This document shows, in pieces, positions 25,963-35,178 of a stretch of DNA of 46,456 nucleotides. Each line of letters opens with the position of its first letter. Positions within the stretch are counted from its first letter, which is position 1. The translations under genes were made by a program, and so were the position numbers. This DNA comes from Desulfovibrionales bacterium (GTDB lineage: Bacteria; Desulfobacterota; Desulfovibrionia; Desulfovibrionales; Desulfonatronaceae), in NCBI GenBank assembly GCA_007693505.1, contig REDL01000037.1:1-46456 (forward strand), in the 5' to 3' direction. The notes beneath the pieces were generated by a model, which ran no database searches, had not been told where the DNA came from, and worked only from the letters and a program-made list of their open reading frames with translations.

Positions 25963-26430
25963 ATGAAAGCCGTTGCCTGTCTGGCTGTGGGACGATTAAA
26001 AACGCCGCATTGGGTGCAGGCCGCAGAGCTGTATGGCAAACTCATTGGACGGTTCGTGCGTTTTGAGCGAATGGAGGTCAAGGATGCTCCAGGTCATCTG
26101 GCTACGGAGCGTCGCATCGACCTGGAAGGCGCAGCACTGTCGACCAAACTGGGACCCAAGGATCGCATCCTGGGACTGGACACGCGGGGGCGGAGTTTCT
26201 CCTCGGAAGCGTTTGCCGCCGCTTTGGAACAGTGGCTGGAAGATCCGGTTCGCAGACCATGTTTCGTTCTGGGGGGAGCATATGGGCTATCCGATGCGAT
26301 TCGAGCTGGAAGCGACCAACTGATCAGCTTGGGAGCCATGACGCTACCCCACGAACTGGCCCGGGTCGTGCTCTTTGAACAGATCTACCGGGCTTTGACC
26401 ATTCTGCGGAAAACCGGCTACCACCATTAG
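25963..26430 (+). CDS. rlmH: 23S rRNA pseudouridine-1915 N3-methyltransferase RlmH
   Basis: A 155-residue SPOUT-class methyltransferase that methylates pseudouridine 1915 of 23S rRNA on assembled ribosomes. Family motifs: LDTRGRSFSSEAFA near residue 74, FVLGGAYGLSD near 101, LGAMTLPHELARVVLFEQIYRA near 122 with the knot, and the C-terminal GYHH, which corresponds to the family's PYHR/YHH end. The length is normal. The start ATG 25963 lies 6 bases after the sucCD fusion stop, so they are probably co-transcribed. Confidence 0.95.
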   Translation: MKAVACLAVGRLKTPHWVQAAELYGKLIGRFVRFERMEVKDAPGHLATERRIDLEGAALSTKLGPKDRILGLDTRGRSFSSEAFAAALEQWLEDPVRRPCFVLGGAYGLSDAIRAGSDQLISLGAMTLPHELARVVLFEQIYRALTILRKTGYHH

Positions 26431-26448
26431 CGTGTTCTGGGAGGGATC

Positions 26449-27333
26449 ATGCAACGACGTCGGGCATCTTTGATCATTTTGGTGGGGTTGGCATGGCTTG
26501 GCCTGGCGGGGTGTGCCGCTTCGTCACCGCAGCAAGGGCGCATCGGCAACCTGGAGTATGCTCTCGTGGAAGTGCGTGACCGCCAGGATCGTCTGGCCGA
26601 GGAGTTTCGGGAACGCCTGGAATCCATGGAGCAGTCTTTGTTGCAACAGGAAAGATTCCTCCAGGACACCTTCACCTTGTTGGAAGCTTCCGGCATCCAC
26701 ACCGAGAACCTTTCGCGGTCCGGCGCGACACAGATCATCCCAGGGTCTGTTTCAGAAAAAGATCGCGACCCTCTTCCCCGAACTACGATGGAAAGCCAGA
26801 AATTGCAGCCGGATGTGGCTGTTCCCGTCCCGGCGCAACCAGCGCCACGCGAAGCCGTTGAACCGGAAGCCCGCCCGGCACCCAGTCCTGCTGTCGAATT
26901 AACGCCCTTGGACAAAACTCCGGGGGTGCGCCCTCAGCCGGGAAACAACGAGGCCAAGCTTTTGTATGATCAGGCCCTTGCTCGATATTTCCGAGGCGAG
27001 TACAGCCGAGCGCGAGCTGATTTCCTGGATTTCCTGGAACGGTTTCCCGACCATCCCCTTGTGCCCAATGCCCTCTATTGGCAGGCTGAAACCCACTATG
27101 CCCAGAAGCAATTCGTGCAATCCATTCTGGTATTCAAGGAGTTGAGTCGCCGGTTTCCCAACAGTGCCAAGGCTCCGGATGCACTGCTCAAGGCCGGATT
27201 CGCCTATGAGCAGCTGGGGGATTATCCCAACGCTCGCTTTCATCTGCAAATCGTGATCAACGATCACCCCGATTCCGCAGCGGCCCAATTGGCCATGGAA
27301 CGTTTACCGTTGTTGTCTTCTCCCAGCTTGTGA
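26449..27333 (+). CDS. Outer-membrane-type lipoprotein with TPR repeats (CpoB/YbgF-like)
   Basis: A 294-residue lipoprotein. The signal peptide ends with the lipobox LAGC (Cys22). Then come a coiled coil (about 30-75), a proline-rich linker (about 115-160), and three TPR-like repeats (about 165-285: AKLLYDQALARYFRGEYSRA, ALYWQAETHYAQKQFVQSI, ALLKAGFAYEQLGDYPNAR). This matches CpoB/YbgF of the Tol-Pal system, which coordinates outer-membrane constriction with peptidoglycan synthesis. TolB and Pal are not adjacent here, so the Tol link is family-based. It is tightly packed between rlmH and dprA; the stop overlaps the next gene (GTGA). Confidence 0.82.
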   Translation: MQRRRASLIILVGLAWLGLAGCAASSPQQGRIGNLEYALVEVRDRQDRLAEEFRERLESMEQSLLQQERFLQDTFTLLEASGIHTENLSRSGATQIIPGSVSEKDRDPLPRTTMESQKLQPDVAVPVPAQPAPREAVEPEARPAPSPAVELTPLDKTPGVRPQPGNNEAKLLYDQALARYFRGEYSRARADFLDFLERFPDHPLVPNALYWQAETHYAQKQFVQSILVFKELSRRFPNSAKAPDALLKAGFAYEQLGDYPNARFHLQIVINDHPDSAAAQLAMERLPLLSSPSL

Positions 27334-28553
27334 CCTCAATGCACCCGGATCGTCGCGAAGAGTATCTGGCCTGCCTCGCCCTGCGCAACAGCAGTGGACT
27401 TGGGCCGCGGACATGGAAAAAAATTCTGGAGCATTTCGGCCAGGCTGGCATAGCCGTGGAGCACGTCGATCAATGGTATCAGCTGGGCTTGGCATCGCGG
27501 AGACAGGTCCGAGAATTTTTGGCCGGGACATGGCAACAGGCTGCAAACTGTGAGGCCTTTACGGCCATGGACAAGGGCATGGAGGTGCTGCTCTGGTCTG
27601 ATGCCGATTACCCCTGGATGCTGCGCTGCATTCCGAATCCTCCGGCCTTGCTCTATCTGTCCGGTGACAGGGGGCTGCTTGCTTCTCCGGCCTTGGCCAT
27701 TGTCGGATCCCGCAAATGCTCCAGGTACGGGTTGGAAACCGCGCGCGCCATCAGTCAGGACGTGGCTCGGGCCGGTGTTTGCGTGGTCTCCGGTTTTGCC
27801 GCGGGCATTGATCGTCAAGCCCATGTCGCGGCCTTGCAGGAGGTCGGTTCCAGTATTGCCGTTCTTGGAACCGGGCTGGATCTGCTGTATCCAGCCGTGA
27901 ACAAGGATCTGTGGCTGCTGCTCCGCAAGCAGGGCCTGATCATAACGGAGTTCGCCCCGGGCACCAGGCCGGAGGCAATGAACTTCCCGCATCGTAATCG
28001 AATCATCAGTGGATTGTCTCTGGGCGTGGCGGTGGTTGAAGCAGCGGTGCGGAGCGGCAGCCTGATCACGGCTGCCATGGCCTTGGAGCAAGGCCGAGAG
28101 GTTTTCGCCTTGCCAGGGCCGGTGAACATGGAGAGCTACAACGGATGTCACCATCTGATCCGCCAGGGTGCGACCCTGGTGCGCGGTGGCGAAGACATTC
28201 TCGTTGCGCTGCAGCCGCAACTTGTCGCTGCAGGCACGGCGGGACGTCGCGCCGGTCCTCGTGCAGATGCGCCGAACCCGAAGCCCGGGACGCCTCTCGA
28301 TGCAGCTGCCTTGGATCAGACCGGTCGTGAATCGCAGTTGAAACGAACAGCCCACCGGGAACGTTTGAACGACGAGGAAATGCGTTTGGTGGCGGTCCTG
28401 GAAGACCGCGACAAGGTCCACATTGATGCAATTTGCGAGGCCCTGGAGCAAGAGCCGGCAGTTGTCAGCACGCAGCTTCTTCTCCTGGAAATGCGTTCTC
28501 TTGTCATGCGCCATCCTGGAATGTACTATTCATTGTGGAGCAAACAAGCCTGA
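27330..28553 (+). CDS. dprA: DNA-processing protein DprA
   Basis: A 407-residue DprA/Smf protein that loads RecA onto single-stranded DNA. The central Rossmann-like domain holds LAIVGSRKCSRYGLETAR near residue 125, VVSGFAAGIDRQAHVAAL near 150, AVLGTGLDLLYP, FPHRNRIISGLS and VVEAAVRSGSLITA. An N-terminal SAM-like region and a C-terminal winged-helix domain (about 345-405) with an interposed Pro/Ala-rich linker complete it. The start is GTG 27330 overlapping the cpoB stop; ATG 27339 is a possible alternative. No competence apparatus is visible nearby, so a role in transformation is not implied by the context. Confidence 0.94.
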   Translation: MTSMHPDRREEYLACLALRNSSGLGPRTWKKILEHFGQAGIAVEHVDQWYQLGLASRRQVREFLAGTWQQAANCEAFTAMDKGMEVLLWSDADYPWMLRCIPNPPALLYLSGDRGLLASPALAIVGSRKCSRYGLETARAISQDVARAGVCVVSGFAAGIDRQAHVAALQEVGSSIAVLGTGLDLLYPAVNKDLWLLLRKQGLIITEFAPGTRPEAMNFPHRNRIISGLSLGVAVVEAAVRSGSLITAAMALEQGREVFALPGPVNMESYNGCHHLIRQGATLVRGGEDILVALQPQLVAAGTAGRRAGPRADAPNPKPGTPLDAAALDQTGRESQLKRTAHRERLNDEEMRLVAVLEDRDKVHIDAICEALEQEPAVVSTQLLLLEMRSLVMRHPGMYYSLWSKQA

Positions 28554-28665
28554 AGGGACGGGGGGCCGTGCATCGCGGTATCCCGAATTTTTTTGCCTTC
28601 CCTGCGTGGCCAACGGCAGTCGCTGCTACCGGTACCCACCGTGAAACAATAAAGCGGGAAAATTG

Positions 28666-29031
28666 ATGCAAAAAATTCCTCTGAAGCTGGCCGCGCCGGG
28701 CATGAAACTGGCCAAACCGATTCTTCGGGACAATGGCCTTGTCCTGGTTGCCGAGGAGACCGAGCTCTCCGAGTCCCTTCTAGAGCGTCTGGAACGCATG
28801 GACGTGGCCATGGTCACGGTCCAGGGCAATCCGGTCAATCTGGGCGGAACGGAAACCAATCCCTATACGGAACGTGCCAAACGCTTGGAACATTTATTCC
28901 GGAAGCAGGCCGAGGACCCGTGGATGATCCAGCTCCGGACCCACTTGCACGACTATTTTCAGCTCAAGGCTGCCAGTGCGCCAATGGACATGGAGCAGAC
29001 GTCGCAAGCTGAACCAGGAGGGACGGCATGA
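28666..29031 (+). CDS. Small protein with HD-GYP-type N-terminal domain
   Basis: A 121-residue protein. The first 55 residues (LKLAAPGMKLAKPILRDNGL, then EETELSESLLERLERMDVAMVTV) match the short beta/helix module often found at the N-terminus of HD-GYP phosphodiesterases. The HD-GYP domain itself is absent. Its tail is helical and polar. It overlaps the following HDOD gene by 4 bases (ATGA), so the two are translated together and probably work together in a signalling pathway (inference). The start is ATG 28666; an in-frame TTG directly before it is less likely. Confidence 0.75.
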   Translation: MQKIPLKLAAPGMKLAKPILRDNGLVLVAEETELSESLLERLERMDVAMVTVQGNPVNLGGTETNPYTERAKRLEHLFRKQAEDPWMIQLRTHLHDYFQLKAASAPMDMEQTSQAEPGGTA

Positions 29032-29870
29032 GCGACGACCTGCGGACCGAGCGTAAGGGGCAGCTTTTGGCGGTCAAGGATTTGCCCACTTTGCCCAAGG
29101 TCCTGGAGGAGGTTACCAAGCTTTTGGAGGATCCCAACTCGTCATCTCAGCAGATCGCCAAGTTGATCTCCAGGGACCAAGTTCTGTCGGCCAAGGTGCT
29201 GAAGATGGTCAATTCGCCCATCTACGGCTTTCCAGGACGGATCAGCACAATCCAGCATGCCCTGGTTCTCCTGGGATTCAATGTGATCAAAGGCCTGATA
29301 ATCAGTTCTTCCGTCTTCGAACTGATGAACACCTCCATGGTCGGCCTATGGGAGCATAGCGTCGGCTGTGCCATGGCCTGCAACATCATCGCCCGCGAAG
29401 CGGGTTTCAAGGAGCCCGAAGAATATGCCGTAGCCGGCCTGCTGCATGACCTGGGCAAGGTGATCGTGGCTCTGCAGTTGCCATCAGCCAAGGAGGAAAT
29501 CGACACCCAGGTCCGTGAATGGGATCTGCTCTACCTTGAGGCGGAAAAAAAAGTTCTTGGGTTCAGCCACGACCGCATCAACGCCTGGGTTGCTGACCAC
29601 TGGAACCTGCCGTTGAACCTGAAAGTCGGCATTGCGGGGCATCATCGCCCAGTGACGGCGCAACATTACCCGAAAATGGCCTGCGTGGTGCATGTGGGTG
29701 ATTTTTTGGTCCGAACCCTTGAGGTCGGATCCGGGGGAGATGATTTGGTGCCGCGGCTGGATCCAGATGCCTTGGCATTGCTGCAGCTGGATCTGGGCCA
29801 ACTGGATACGGTTTTGGATGCCATGCTCCTGGAGATTGCGGGTGACGGGCTGTCCATGGGGTTGGGATAG
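29028..29870 (+). CDS. HDOD domain signalling protein
   Basis: A 280-residue protein made mostly of an HDOD domain (about residues 18-215), a non-catalytic relative of HD phosphohydrolases used in signal transduction. Typical features: LPTLPKVLEEVTKLLEDPNS at the start, LISRDQVLSAKVLKMVNSPIYG, ISTIQHALVLLGFNVIKGL, then LWEHSVGCAMACNIIA and AGLLHDLGKVIVAL. The HD pair is kept at LLHDLGK and in IAGHHRP, so activity is not excluded. Translationally coupled to the preceding small protein, and 2 bases before the next gene. Confidence 0.92.
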   Translation: MSDDLRTERKGQLLAVKDLPTLPKVLEEVTKLLEDPNSSSQQIAKLISRDQVLSAKVLKMVNSPIYGFPGRISTIQHALVLLGFNVIKGLIISSSVFELMNTSMVGLWEHSVGCAMACNIIAREAGFKEPEEYAVAGLLHDLGKVIVALQLPSAKEEIDTQVREWDLLYLEAEKKVLGFSHDRINAWVADHWNLPLNLKVGIAGHHRPVTAQHYPKMACVVHVGDFLVRTLEVGSGGDDLVPRLDPDALALLQLDLGQLDTVLDAMLLEIAGDGLSMGLG

Positions 29871-29872
29871 GC

Positions 29873-30814
29873 GTGTCGAAAATCCGGAAACTGCGTTTTT
29901 TTCTGGTCTGCGCTGACCCAGGGCGCGTGACGTTTTTTCAAAGCCTTTGGCCTATGGACGAAGTGGAGTGGACGGTTTTCCAGCGGGGACCCATGGCCTT
30001 GGAGCAGGTGTTCAACGCCCCGCCGGACCTGTTGCTCGTTGATGACGATCTACCGCAGCTCTCCGGCGCGACCCTGGTGAACATGGTCAAAAGCGAGAAC
30101 GTCTATCGCCAGCTGCCTGTGGTACTCTGTCTTTCCGCGGAATCACCTCTGGAAGCCGTAGATTTTCATAGCGTGGAGATGGACGATTTCTTGGTGTTTC
30201 CGGTCTCGGCCCTGGAGGCCAGGTCCCGAGTCAGCTTGACCTTGCATCGCGCATCACGGGAACTGGACGCCAATCCGTTGACCAAACTGCCGGGCAACAC
30301 CTCCATTATTCAGCGCATCCAGGATCTTATCGACAGGCGTGACCCCTTTGCTTTGGCCTATGTAGACCTGGACCACTTCAAATCATTCAACGACAAATAC
30401 GGGTTCTCGCGGGGGGATGAGGTCCTGATGATGACCGCCCGGGTGATCGTCAACACCATCCGGTCATTTGCCGGAAAGCTTTCCTTCGTGGGGCATGTGG
30501 GTGGGGACGATTTTGTCTTTATTTTAACCCCGGACGTGGTGGAATTTGCTTGCCAACGTATCGTTGAAAGCTTCGACAGCATCGTCCCCCATTTTTATGA
30601 TCAGGATGACCAGGAATGCGGATATATTCTCTCCACGGACCGCAAGGGAGCCCTGCAACGGTTTGCGATGATGTCCGTTTCCATCGCCGTGGTCTTCAAT
30701 GTCGACGGTCGCTTGAAGCACTTTGGCGAAGCATCACAGATCGCCATGAATCTGAAAAAGAAGGCCAAGTCCATACCTGGCAGTTCCTATGTCCTGGACC
30801 GCCGACAGGAATGA
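29873..30814 (+). CDS. Pseudo-receiver and GGDEF-like (GGDDF) protein
   Basis: A 313-residue protein with an N-terminal receiver-like domain and a GGDEF domain. The receiver has an acidic LLLVDDD (Asp57-59) but the usual conserved Lys is Phe109 (VFPVSALEA), so it may not be switched by phosphorylation. The GGDEF domain has a normal substrate region (VDLDHFKSFNDKYGF, SRGDEVL) but the active-site motif is GGDDF (210-214) in place of GGDEF. No RxxD inhibitory site precedes it. It may be a weak or non-catalytic c-di-GMP protein. The start is GTG 29873, just after the HDOD gene; the last 26 bases overlap the recombinase gene. Confidence 0.85.
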   Translation: MSKIRKLRFFLVCADPGRVTFFQSLWPMDEVEWTVFQRGPMALEQVFNAPPDLLLVDDDLPQLSGATLVNMVKSENVYRQLPVVLCLSAESPLEAVDFHSVEMDDFLVFPVSALEARSRVSLTLHRASRELDANPLTKLPGNTSIIQRIQDLIDRRDPFALAYVDLDHFKSFNDKYGFSRGDEVLMMTARVIVNTIRSFAGKLSFVGHVGGDDFVFILTPDVVEFACQRIVESFDSIVPHFYDQDDQECGYILSTDRKGALQRFAMMSVSIAVVFNVDGRLKHFGEASQIAMNLKKKAKSIPGSSYVLDRRQE

Positions 30815-31751
30815 GCTTTCCCCTTATGGCAGGATGTTCATGGCCCATCTTGGGGTGGAGAAGGGCTACGCCGAAGCCACTCTGGGTGCCTATGGTCTGG
30901 ACCTGTTGCAATTCGAGCGATTTGTTGTGGACAAGGGCTTGGATCCACAAGCTCCAGAATCCATCACACGGGAGACTGTTCGGAGCTACTTGGCCGAACT
31001 GCATCGCCAGGGCGTCAAGCGCAGTTCCGTGGCCCGCAAACTGGCTGCGCTGCGCTCCTACTTTCGATTTCTGATTCGTCGCGATATCCTGCGCACCAGC
31101 CCGTGTGCCGTTATTGGCAACCCCCGTCAGGATGTCCGGCATCCAGCGACCCTGAACGTGGATCAGGCCCTCAGCCTCGTGGACGCCTCGGCGGAGCTGG
31201 ATCCGCGAACCCTGCGGGATATGGCCCTTGTGGAGTTGCTGTATGGCTCAGGGGTGCGGATTAGCGAGGCCCTGGGGCTGGACCTGTTCGACCTGGATCT
31301 GGATCAGGGCATGGTCCGCGTTCTGGGCAAGGGCAGCAAGGAACGCCTCGCCCCGATGACCGAAGCCGGGGTACATCGGCTGCGTGCCTACCTTGCCCAC
31401 CGCAATGCCTTCAGCCCTCGACCCGAGGAGCGAGCGGTTTTTTTGGGAATGCGCGGGGGCCGTTTGAACCGGCGGGAGGCCACCAGAATCGTGGACAAGG
31501 CTGCGGAAAAGGCCGGCCTCGCGCAACGGATCAGTCCGCATGTACTTCGACACAGTTTTGCATCACATCTGTTGGAATCCGGGGTGGATCTGCGTAGCGT
31601 CCAGGAACTGCTCGGCCATGCCCGGCTCAGCACCACTCAGCGTTACACCCACCTTGACCTGGCTCGGGTTGTTCAGGTCTACGATCAGTCCCATCCCCTG
31701 GCCGTGGAGGGAGAAGCCAGGAAGCGCGAGCCGGAAGAGGGCGGACAATAA
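30789..31751 (+). CDS. xerC: Tyrosine recombinase XerC/XerD
   Basis: A 320-residue tyrosine recombinase that resolves chromosome dimers at dif. The N-terminal SAM-like core-binding domain covers residues about 10-100. The catalytic residues are visible: Arg157 (GVRISE), the GKGSKER Lys hairpin near 180-186, His251 and Arg254 (SPHVLRHSFASH), His277 (LGHARLSTTQRYTH) and the nucleophile Tyr286. This is the XerC/D pattern; which of the two cannot be told from sequence alone. ATG 30789 lies inside the preceding gene. A later Met at residue 16 or 18 is possible. Confidence 0.93.
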   Translation: MSWTADRNELSPYGRMFMAHLGVEKGYAEATLGAYGLDLLQFERFVVDKGLDPQAPESITRETVRSYLAELHRQGVKRSSVARKLAALRSYFRFLIRRDILRTSPCAVIGNPRQDVRHPATLNVDQALSLVDASAELDPRTLRDMALVELLYGSGVRISEALGLDLFDLDLDQGMVRVLGKGSKERLAPMTEAGVHRLRAYLAHRNAFSPRPEERAVFLGMRGGRLNRREATRIVDKAAEKAGLAQRISPHVLRHSFASHLLESGVDLRSVQELLGHARLSTTQRYTHLDLARVVQVYDQSHPLAVEGEARKREPEEGGQ

Positions 31752-31946
31752 GACGGAACCGCATCCGGCATGACGGATGTTCTGTGGAGTTTGCCCGGAT
31801 TTTTTGAGCAGTTCCGATGCGGTGGCTGGCCGTCGTTGCAGGCCGGTCGGGAATCACACCCAGTGAATATTGCCCGTTCCATCTGTCCTGAGCCACCTGG
31901 TTTTCCCGGAAAGGCTCGTTCACTGCGCGAGGTTGGAGCGGTTCGG

Positions 31947-34760
31947 CTAGCGACCCGGACGAGAAGTGGCCATGATGTAAACTTCGTGGGGGTCAAGGAT
32001 CAGGACCACACTTCCGTCGCCCATAATCGTCGCCCCAGAAATGCCCTCAATGTCCCCCAGATAGCTCCCCAAGGGCTTGATGACCACCTCCTGGCGCTCC
32101 TGGAGGCGATCCACCACAAGTCCAAGGCGGCGATCATTGTCCGTGATCACCACCACCGGCAGAATATCCCGGTTCTGGGTATTCCGGGGAAGACCGAGCA
32201 GGTCCGTCAATTCAACGATTCCCAAGACCTCATCTCGGAGGGTGACTGCCTTGCGTCCGCTGACGTCGGTCAGGATCGACGTGTCGATCTTGGTTGTTTC
32301 GGAGACCGCATCCAGGGGAATGGCATAGGTGGCCCCAGCCACGGTAACCATCAAGGCATCGATGATGGCCAGTGTCAGAGGTAAAACCAGGGTCATTTTC
32401 GACCCCTTGCCAAGTTCCGAGGTCACATTGACCGTGCCCTTGAGATTCTTGATGTTGGTCCGGACAACGTCCATGCCCACGCCACGCCCGGAAATATCCG
32501 TGATCGTATCGGCCGAGGAAAAGCCCGGAGCGAAAATCAGTTCCACGGCCTCTCTGTCGTCCAGCCTGGCGGCATCTTCTTCGCTCATCAGCCCTTTTTT
32601 CACGGCCACTTTGCGCATTTTTTCCGGATCAATGCCCCGACCGTCATCCTCCACCTCAATGGCCACGGAATTGCCCTTGTGATAGGCCCGTAGCCAGACC
32701 CGACCAGTGGCCGGTTTGTTGGCGGCGAGGCGTTCCTCCCGGCCCTCCAGGCCATGATCCATGGAGTTGCGAACAAGGTGGACCAGGGGGTCGCCAATGA
32801 CCTCTACAATGCTCTTGTCCAGTTCGGTTTCCTCGCCTTCGGTGATCAATTCCACATCCTTGCCGCTCTTGCGGCTCAGGTCTCGAACCAGTCGGGGGAA
32901 TCGAGAGAATACCGCGCTGACGGCGACCATGCGGACCTGCATGATCGTGTCCTGGAGATCGTCGGAAATCCTGGCCATGGCATACGTGGATTCCGTGAGT
33001 TGCTGGGCAACCTGTTCCACCTGCTCGGGATTGTCCTCCAGAGACTTGGAAAGCATGGCAAAGCGGTTGCGATTGATGATCAGCTCGCCGATCAGATTCA
33101 TCAGGTGATCCAATCGTTCATGATCCACCCTGATGGTCGTCGAGGTCTTGGGTTTAGACGTTCCGGCAGCATCTGGGCGGCCGGAGGGTTGGTCCAATTT
33201 TTCGGCGGATTGGGAGGTGTCCTGTTGTAACTCGGGATTCGGAGTGGCTGGGGGTTGCGGTTGTGCACCCTGTTCGGGTTGCGTATCAGCCTTGGTTGCA
33301 GTGGATGCCGCAGGTGTGGTGGCAACTGGCTTGATGTTTGTCGCCGTGCCGGCTGGTTGCTCTTTTGGGGTCGGTTTGGGGGGCTCGACCATGCCATCGG
33401 AACCCTGCGCAGGGGCCGCAGCGGAGCACAGCGCATACCGGCCCAGGATCGCCGTAACCATGTCGGCGATGATTTCCTTTTCCTGCCCAAGCAGGTCCAG
33501 GAAGAGCTCAAACCCCATATCCGCCTCGCGGGCCTGGTCAACCAGCTTGGCCGTTCGCTCGGCATAGACGTTCAGATCGTCAAAGCCCATGTACCCGGCA
33601 GAGTTCTGCAGGGTGAGCAGTGAGCGATACAATCCGTCGACCGCCGCCTTCTGGGCGGGATCTTCGGTGAGTTGGCGTAGCGCCAGGTCCATGTTTTCCA
33701 TCTGCTGGCGGGATGTGAAGCGGAAGACGGCGAGGTCTTCCGGGTCAAGGCCGCCTGGGAGCGGTTCCTGGGCCGTGGGGGGGCAATGCGTTGCATCGCC
33801 TGCTTCCTGGGGCTCCACGTCCGGGGTGGCCGGATGGGGCTCCGCTGGGACTGATCCCAGGCGGGATTCATGCAGCCTGGTGATCATCGGCTGGACATCC
33901 AGCCTCGAGACACTCAGGCTTGGGGCATCCACCCTGGACACGAGCCCGTCGATCTGGTCCGTTGCGGCCAACAGGAGGTCGATCAGCTCCCGTTCCAGGG
34001 CAATCTCTCCCTTGCGAACCTGGCCCAACAGGCTCTCGGCCTCATGGGACAGGGCATTGAGTTCCAAAAAACCCAGCAGGCCGCTATTGCCCTTGAGGTT
34101 GTGCATGTACCGAAAAATATCGTTGATCAGCTCGTCCTTGCCCTCCGGGGTCCGTTCCAGTTCCAACAGCGATCGGTTCAAATTGGCGACAATCTCCTGT
34201 GCCTCTTCCAAAAAATCCGCCAGGTGCTCGGCGCTGACCGCATTCAAGGCATAACTTCCTGAAGGAGGAGCCGGGGTCACGGTCTCCGAGGAAGCCTCGG
34301 CCGCTACTGGAGGGGGTGTTTCCCCCTTGACGCTCGTTCCGGTGGAGGGAGCCGGGGTGCCGCCACTGTGTTCCATGACCTCGGTAATCCGGTCGATGAT
34401 TTCACGGGTCTCCACATCGCCTTCCGTCCCACTGACTTCCAGGTTCTCAATCATCGTGCGCAGGGCGTCGGTAGTTGCCAGGACAATGTCCATGATGTCC
34501 GGGGTGACCTGGAATTTGCCCTTGCGCAATTCATCCAGAATGTTCTCCGCTTTATGGGCCAGATTATTGATTTGCGGCAGACCGAGAAATCCCGACGCTC
34601 CTTTCAGAGAGTGCATGGGCCGAAAAATGGCATCCAGCAGGCCCACATCCTTGGGCTGCTTCTCCAGGAGCAACAGATTCGGCTCGATGGTTTCCAGATG
34701 CTCTCTGGCTTCGATGATGAAATCAGTGAATAATTCCGGATCCGAGAATTCTTGATTCAT
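31947..34760 (-). CDS. cheA: Chemotaxis histidine kinase CheA with three Hpt-like domains
   Basis: A 937-residue CheA. Hpt 1 holds FRPMHSLKGASGFLG (phosphoacceptor His50) and Hpt 2 FRYMHNLKGNSGLLG (His220). A third Hpt-like region at about 345-445 has YRSLLTLQNSAGYMG, with Leu382 at the phosphoacceptor position, so it cannot be phosphorylated there. A Pro/Thr-rich linker leads to the dimerisation helix (about 543-625), the HATPase (LVHLVRNSMDHGLEG near 660, DDGRGIDP near 707, GRGVGMDVV near 759) and the C-terminal CheW-like domain (from about 800). ATG 34760 has gaggtg 5 bases upstream. It is the last gene of the cluster and receives signals through CheW. Confidence 0.95.
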   Translation of the reverse strand: MNQEFSDPELFTDFIIEAREHLETIEPNLLLLEKQPKDVGLLDAIFRPMHSLKGASGFLGLPQINNLAHKAENILDELRKGKFQVTPDIMDIVLATTDALRTMIENLEVSGTEGDVETREIIDRITEVMEHSGGTPAPSTGTSVKGETPPPVAAEASSETVTPAPPSGSYALNAVSAEHLADFLEEAQEIVANLNRSLLELERTPEGKDELINDIFRYMHNLKGNSGLLGFLELNALSHEAESLLGQVRKGEIALERELIDLLLAATDQIDGLVSRVDAPSLSVSRLDVQPMITRLHESRLGSVPAEPHPATPDVEPQEAGDATHCPPTAQEPLPGGLDPEDLAVFRFTSRQQMENMDLALRQLTEDPAQKAAVDGLYRSLLTLQNSAGYMGFDDLNVYAERTAKLVDQAREADMGFELFLDLLGQEKEIIADMVTAILGRYALCSAAAPAQGSDGMVEPPKPTPKEQPAGTATNIKPVATTPAASTATKADTQPEQGAQPQPPATPNPELQQDTSQSAEKLDQPSGRPDAAGTSKPKTSTTIRVDHERLDHLMNLIGELIINRNRFAMLSKSLEDNPEQVEQVAQQLTESTYAMARISDDLQDTIMQVRMVAVSAVFSRFPRLVRDLSRKSGKDVELITEGEETELDKSIVEVIGDPLVHLVRNSMDHGLEGREERLAANKPATGRVWLRAYHKGNSVAIEVEDDGRGIDPEKMRKVAVKKGLMSEEDAARLDDREAVELIFAPGFSSADTITDISGRGVGMDVVRTNIKNLKGTVNVTSELGKGSKMTLVLPLTLAIIDALMVTVAGATYAIPLDAVSETTKIDTSILTDVSGRKAVTLRDEVLGIVELTDLLGLPRNTQNRDILPVVVITDNDRRLGLVVDRLQERQEVVIKPLGSYLGDIEGISGATIMGDGSVVLILDPHEVYIMATSRPGR

Positions 34761-34800
34761 GGATGCACCTCGTAGCAGGCAGGAAGAAAGATTTTGGAAG

Positions 34801-35178
34801 CTACCCCAGCAGCATTTTCACGTTGCGAAGCAGCTTATCTGGCTGGGCCGGCTTGACCATGTACAGATTGGCTCCAAGGCCAATACCCTTCTGGATGTCT
34901 TTCTCCTGGCCTTCGGTGGAGAGGACGATGATCGGCGTATCACGAAAAATTTCCTGCTCGCGAACGTTCTGGATGAAGGTAAAGCCGTCCATCCGCGGCA
35001 TGTTGATGTCGCTGATAATCACGTCCACCTTCCCAGCGGTAAAAAGCTTTTCCAGGCCGTCCATGCCGTCCTCAGCCATGGTCACCCGAAATCCCTCCCG
35101 CTTCATGATGAAGGCGACAAGATTGCGAACTGTTTTGGAGTCGTCGACAATGAGAATATGCTTCACAAAAAACCTCAT
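34801..35178 (-). CDS. cheY: Chemotaxis response regulator CheY
   Basis: A 125-residue single-domain receiver. Seen: the acidic pair DD (12-13), phosphoacceptor Asp57 (SDINMPRMDG), Ser87/Thr88 (LSTEG) and Lys109 (VKPAQP). It should carry the signal from the CheA encoded next to it to the flagellar motor. ATG 35178 overlaps the cheW stop (ATGA), so they are coupled; an in-frame GTG at 35163 is a possible alternative start. It lies 40 bases before cheA. Confidence 0.93.
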   Translation of the reverse strand: MRFFVKHILIVDDSKTVRNLVAFIMKREGFRVTMAEDGMDGLEKLFTAGKVDVIISDINMPRMDGFTFIQNVREQEIFRDTPIIVLSTEGQEKDIQKGIGLGANLYMVKPAQPDKLLRNVKMLLG

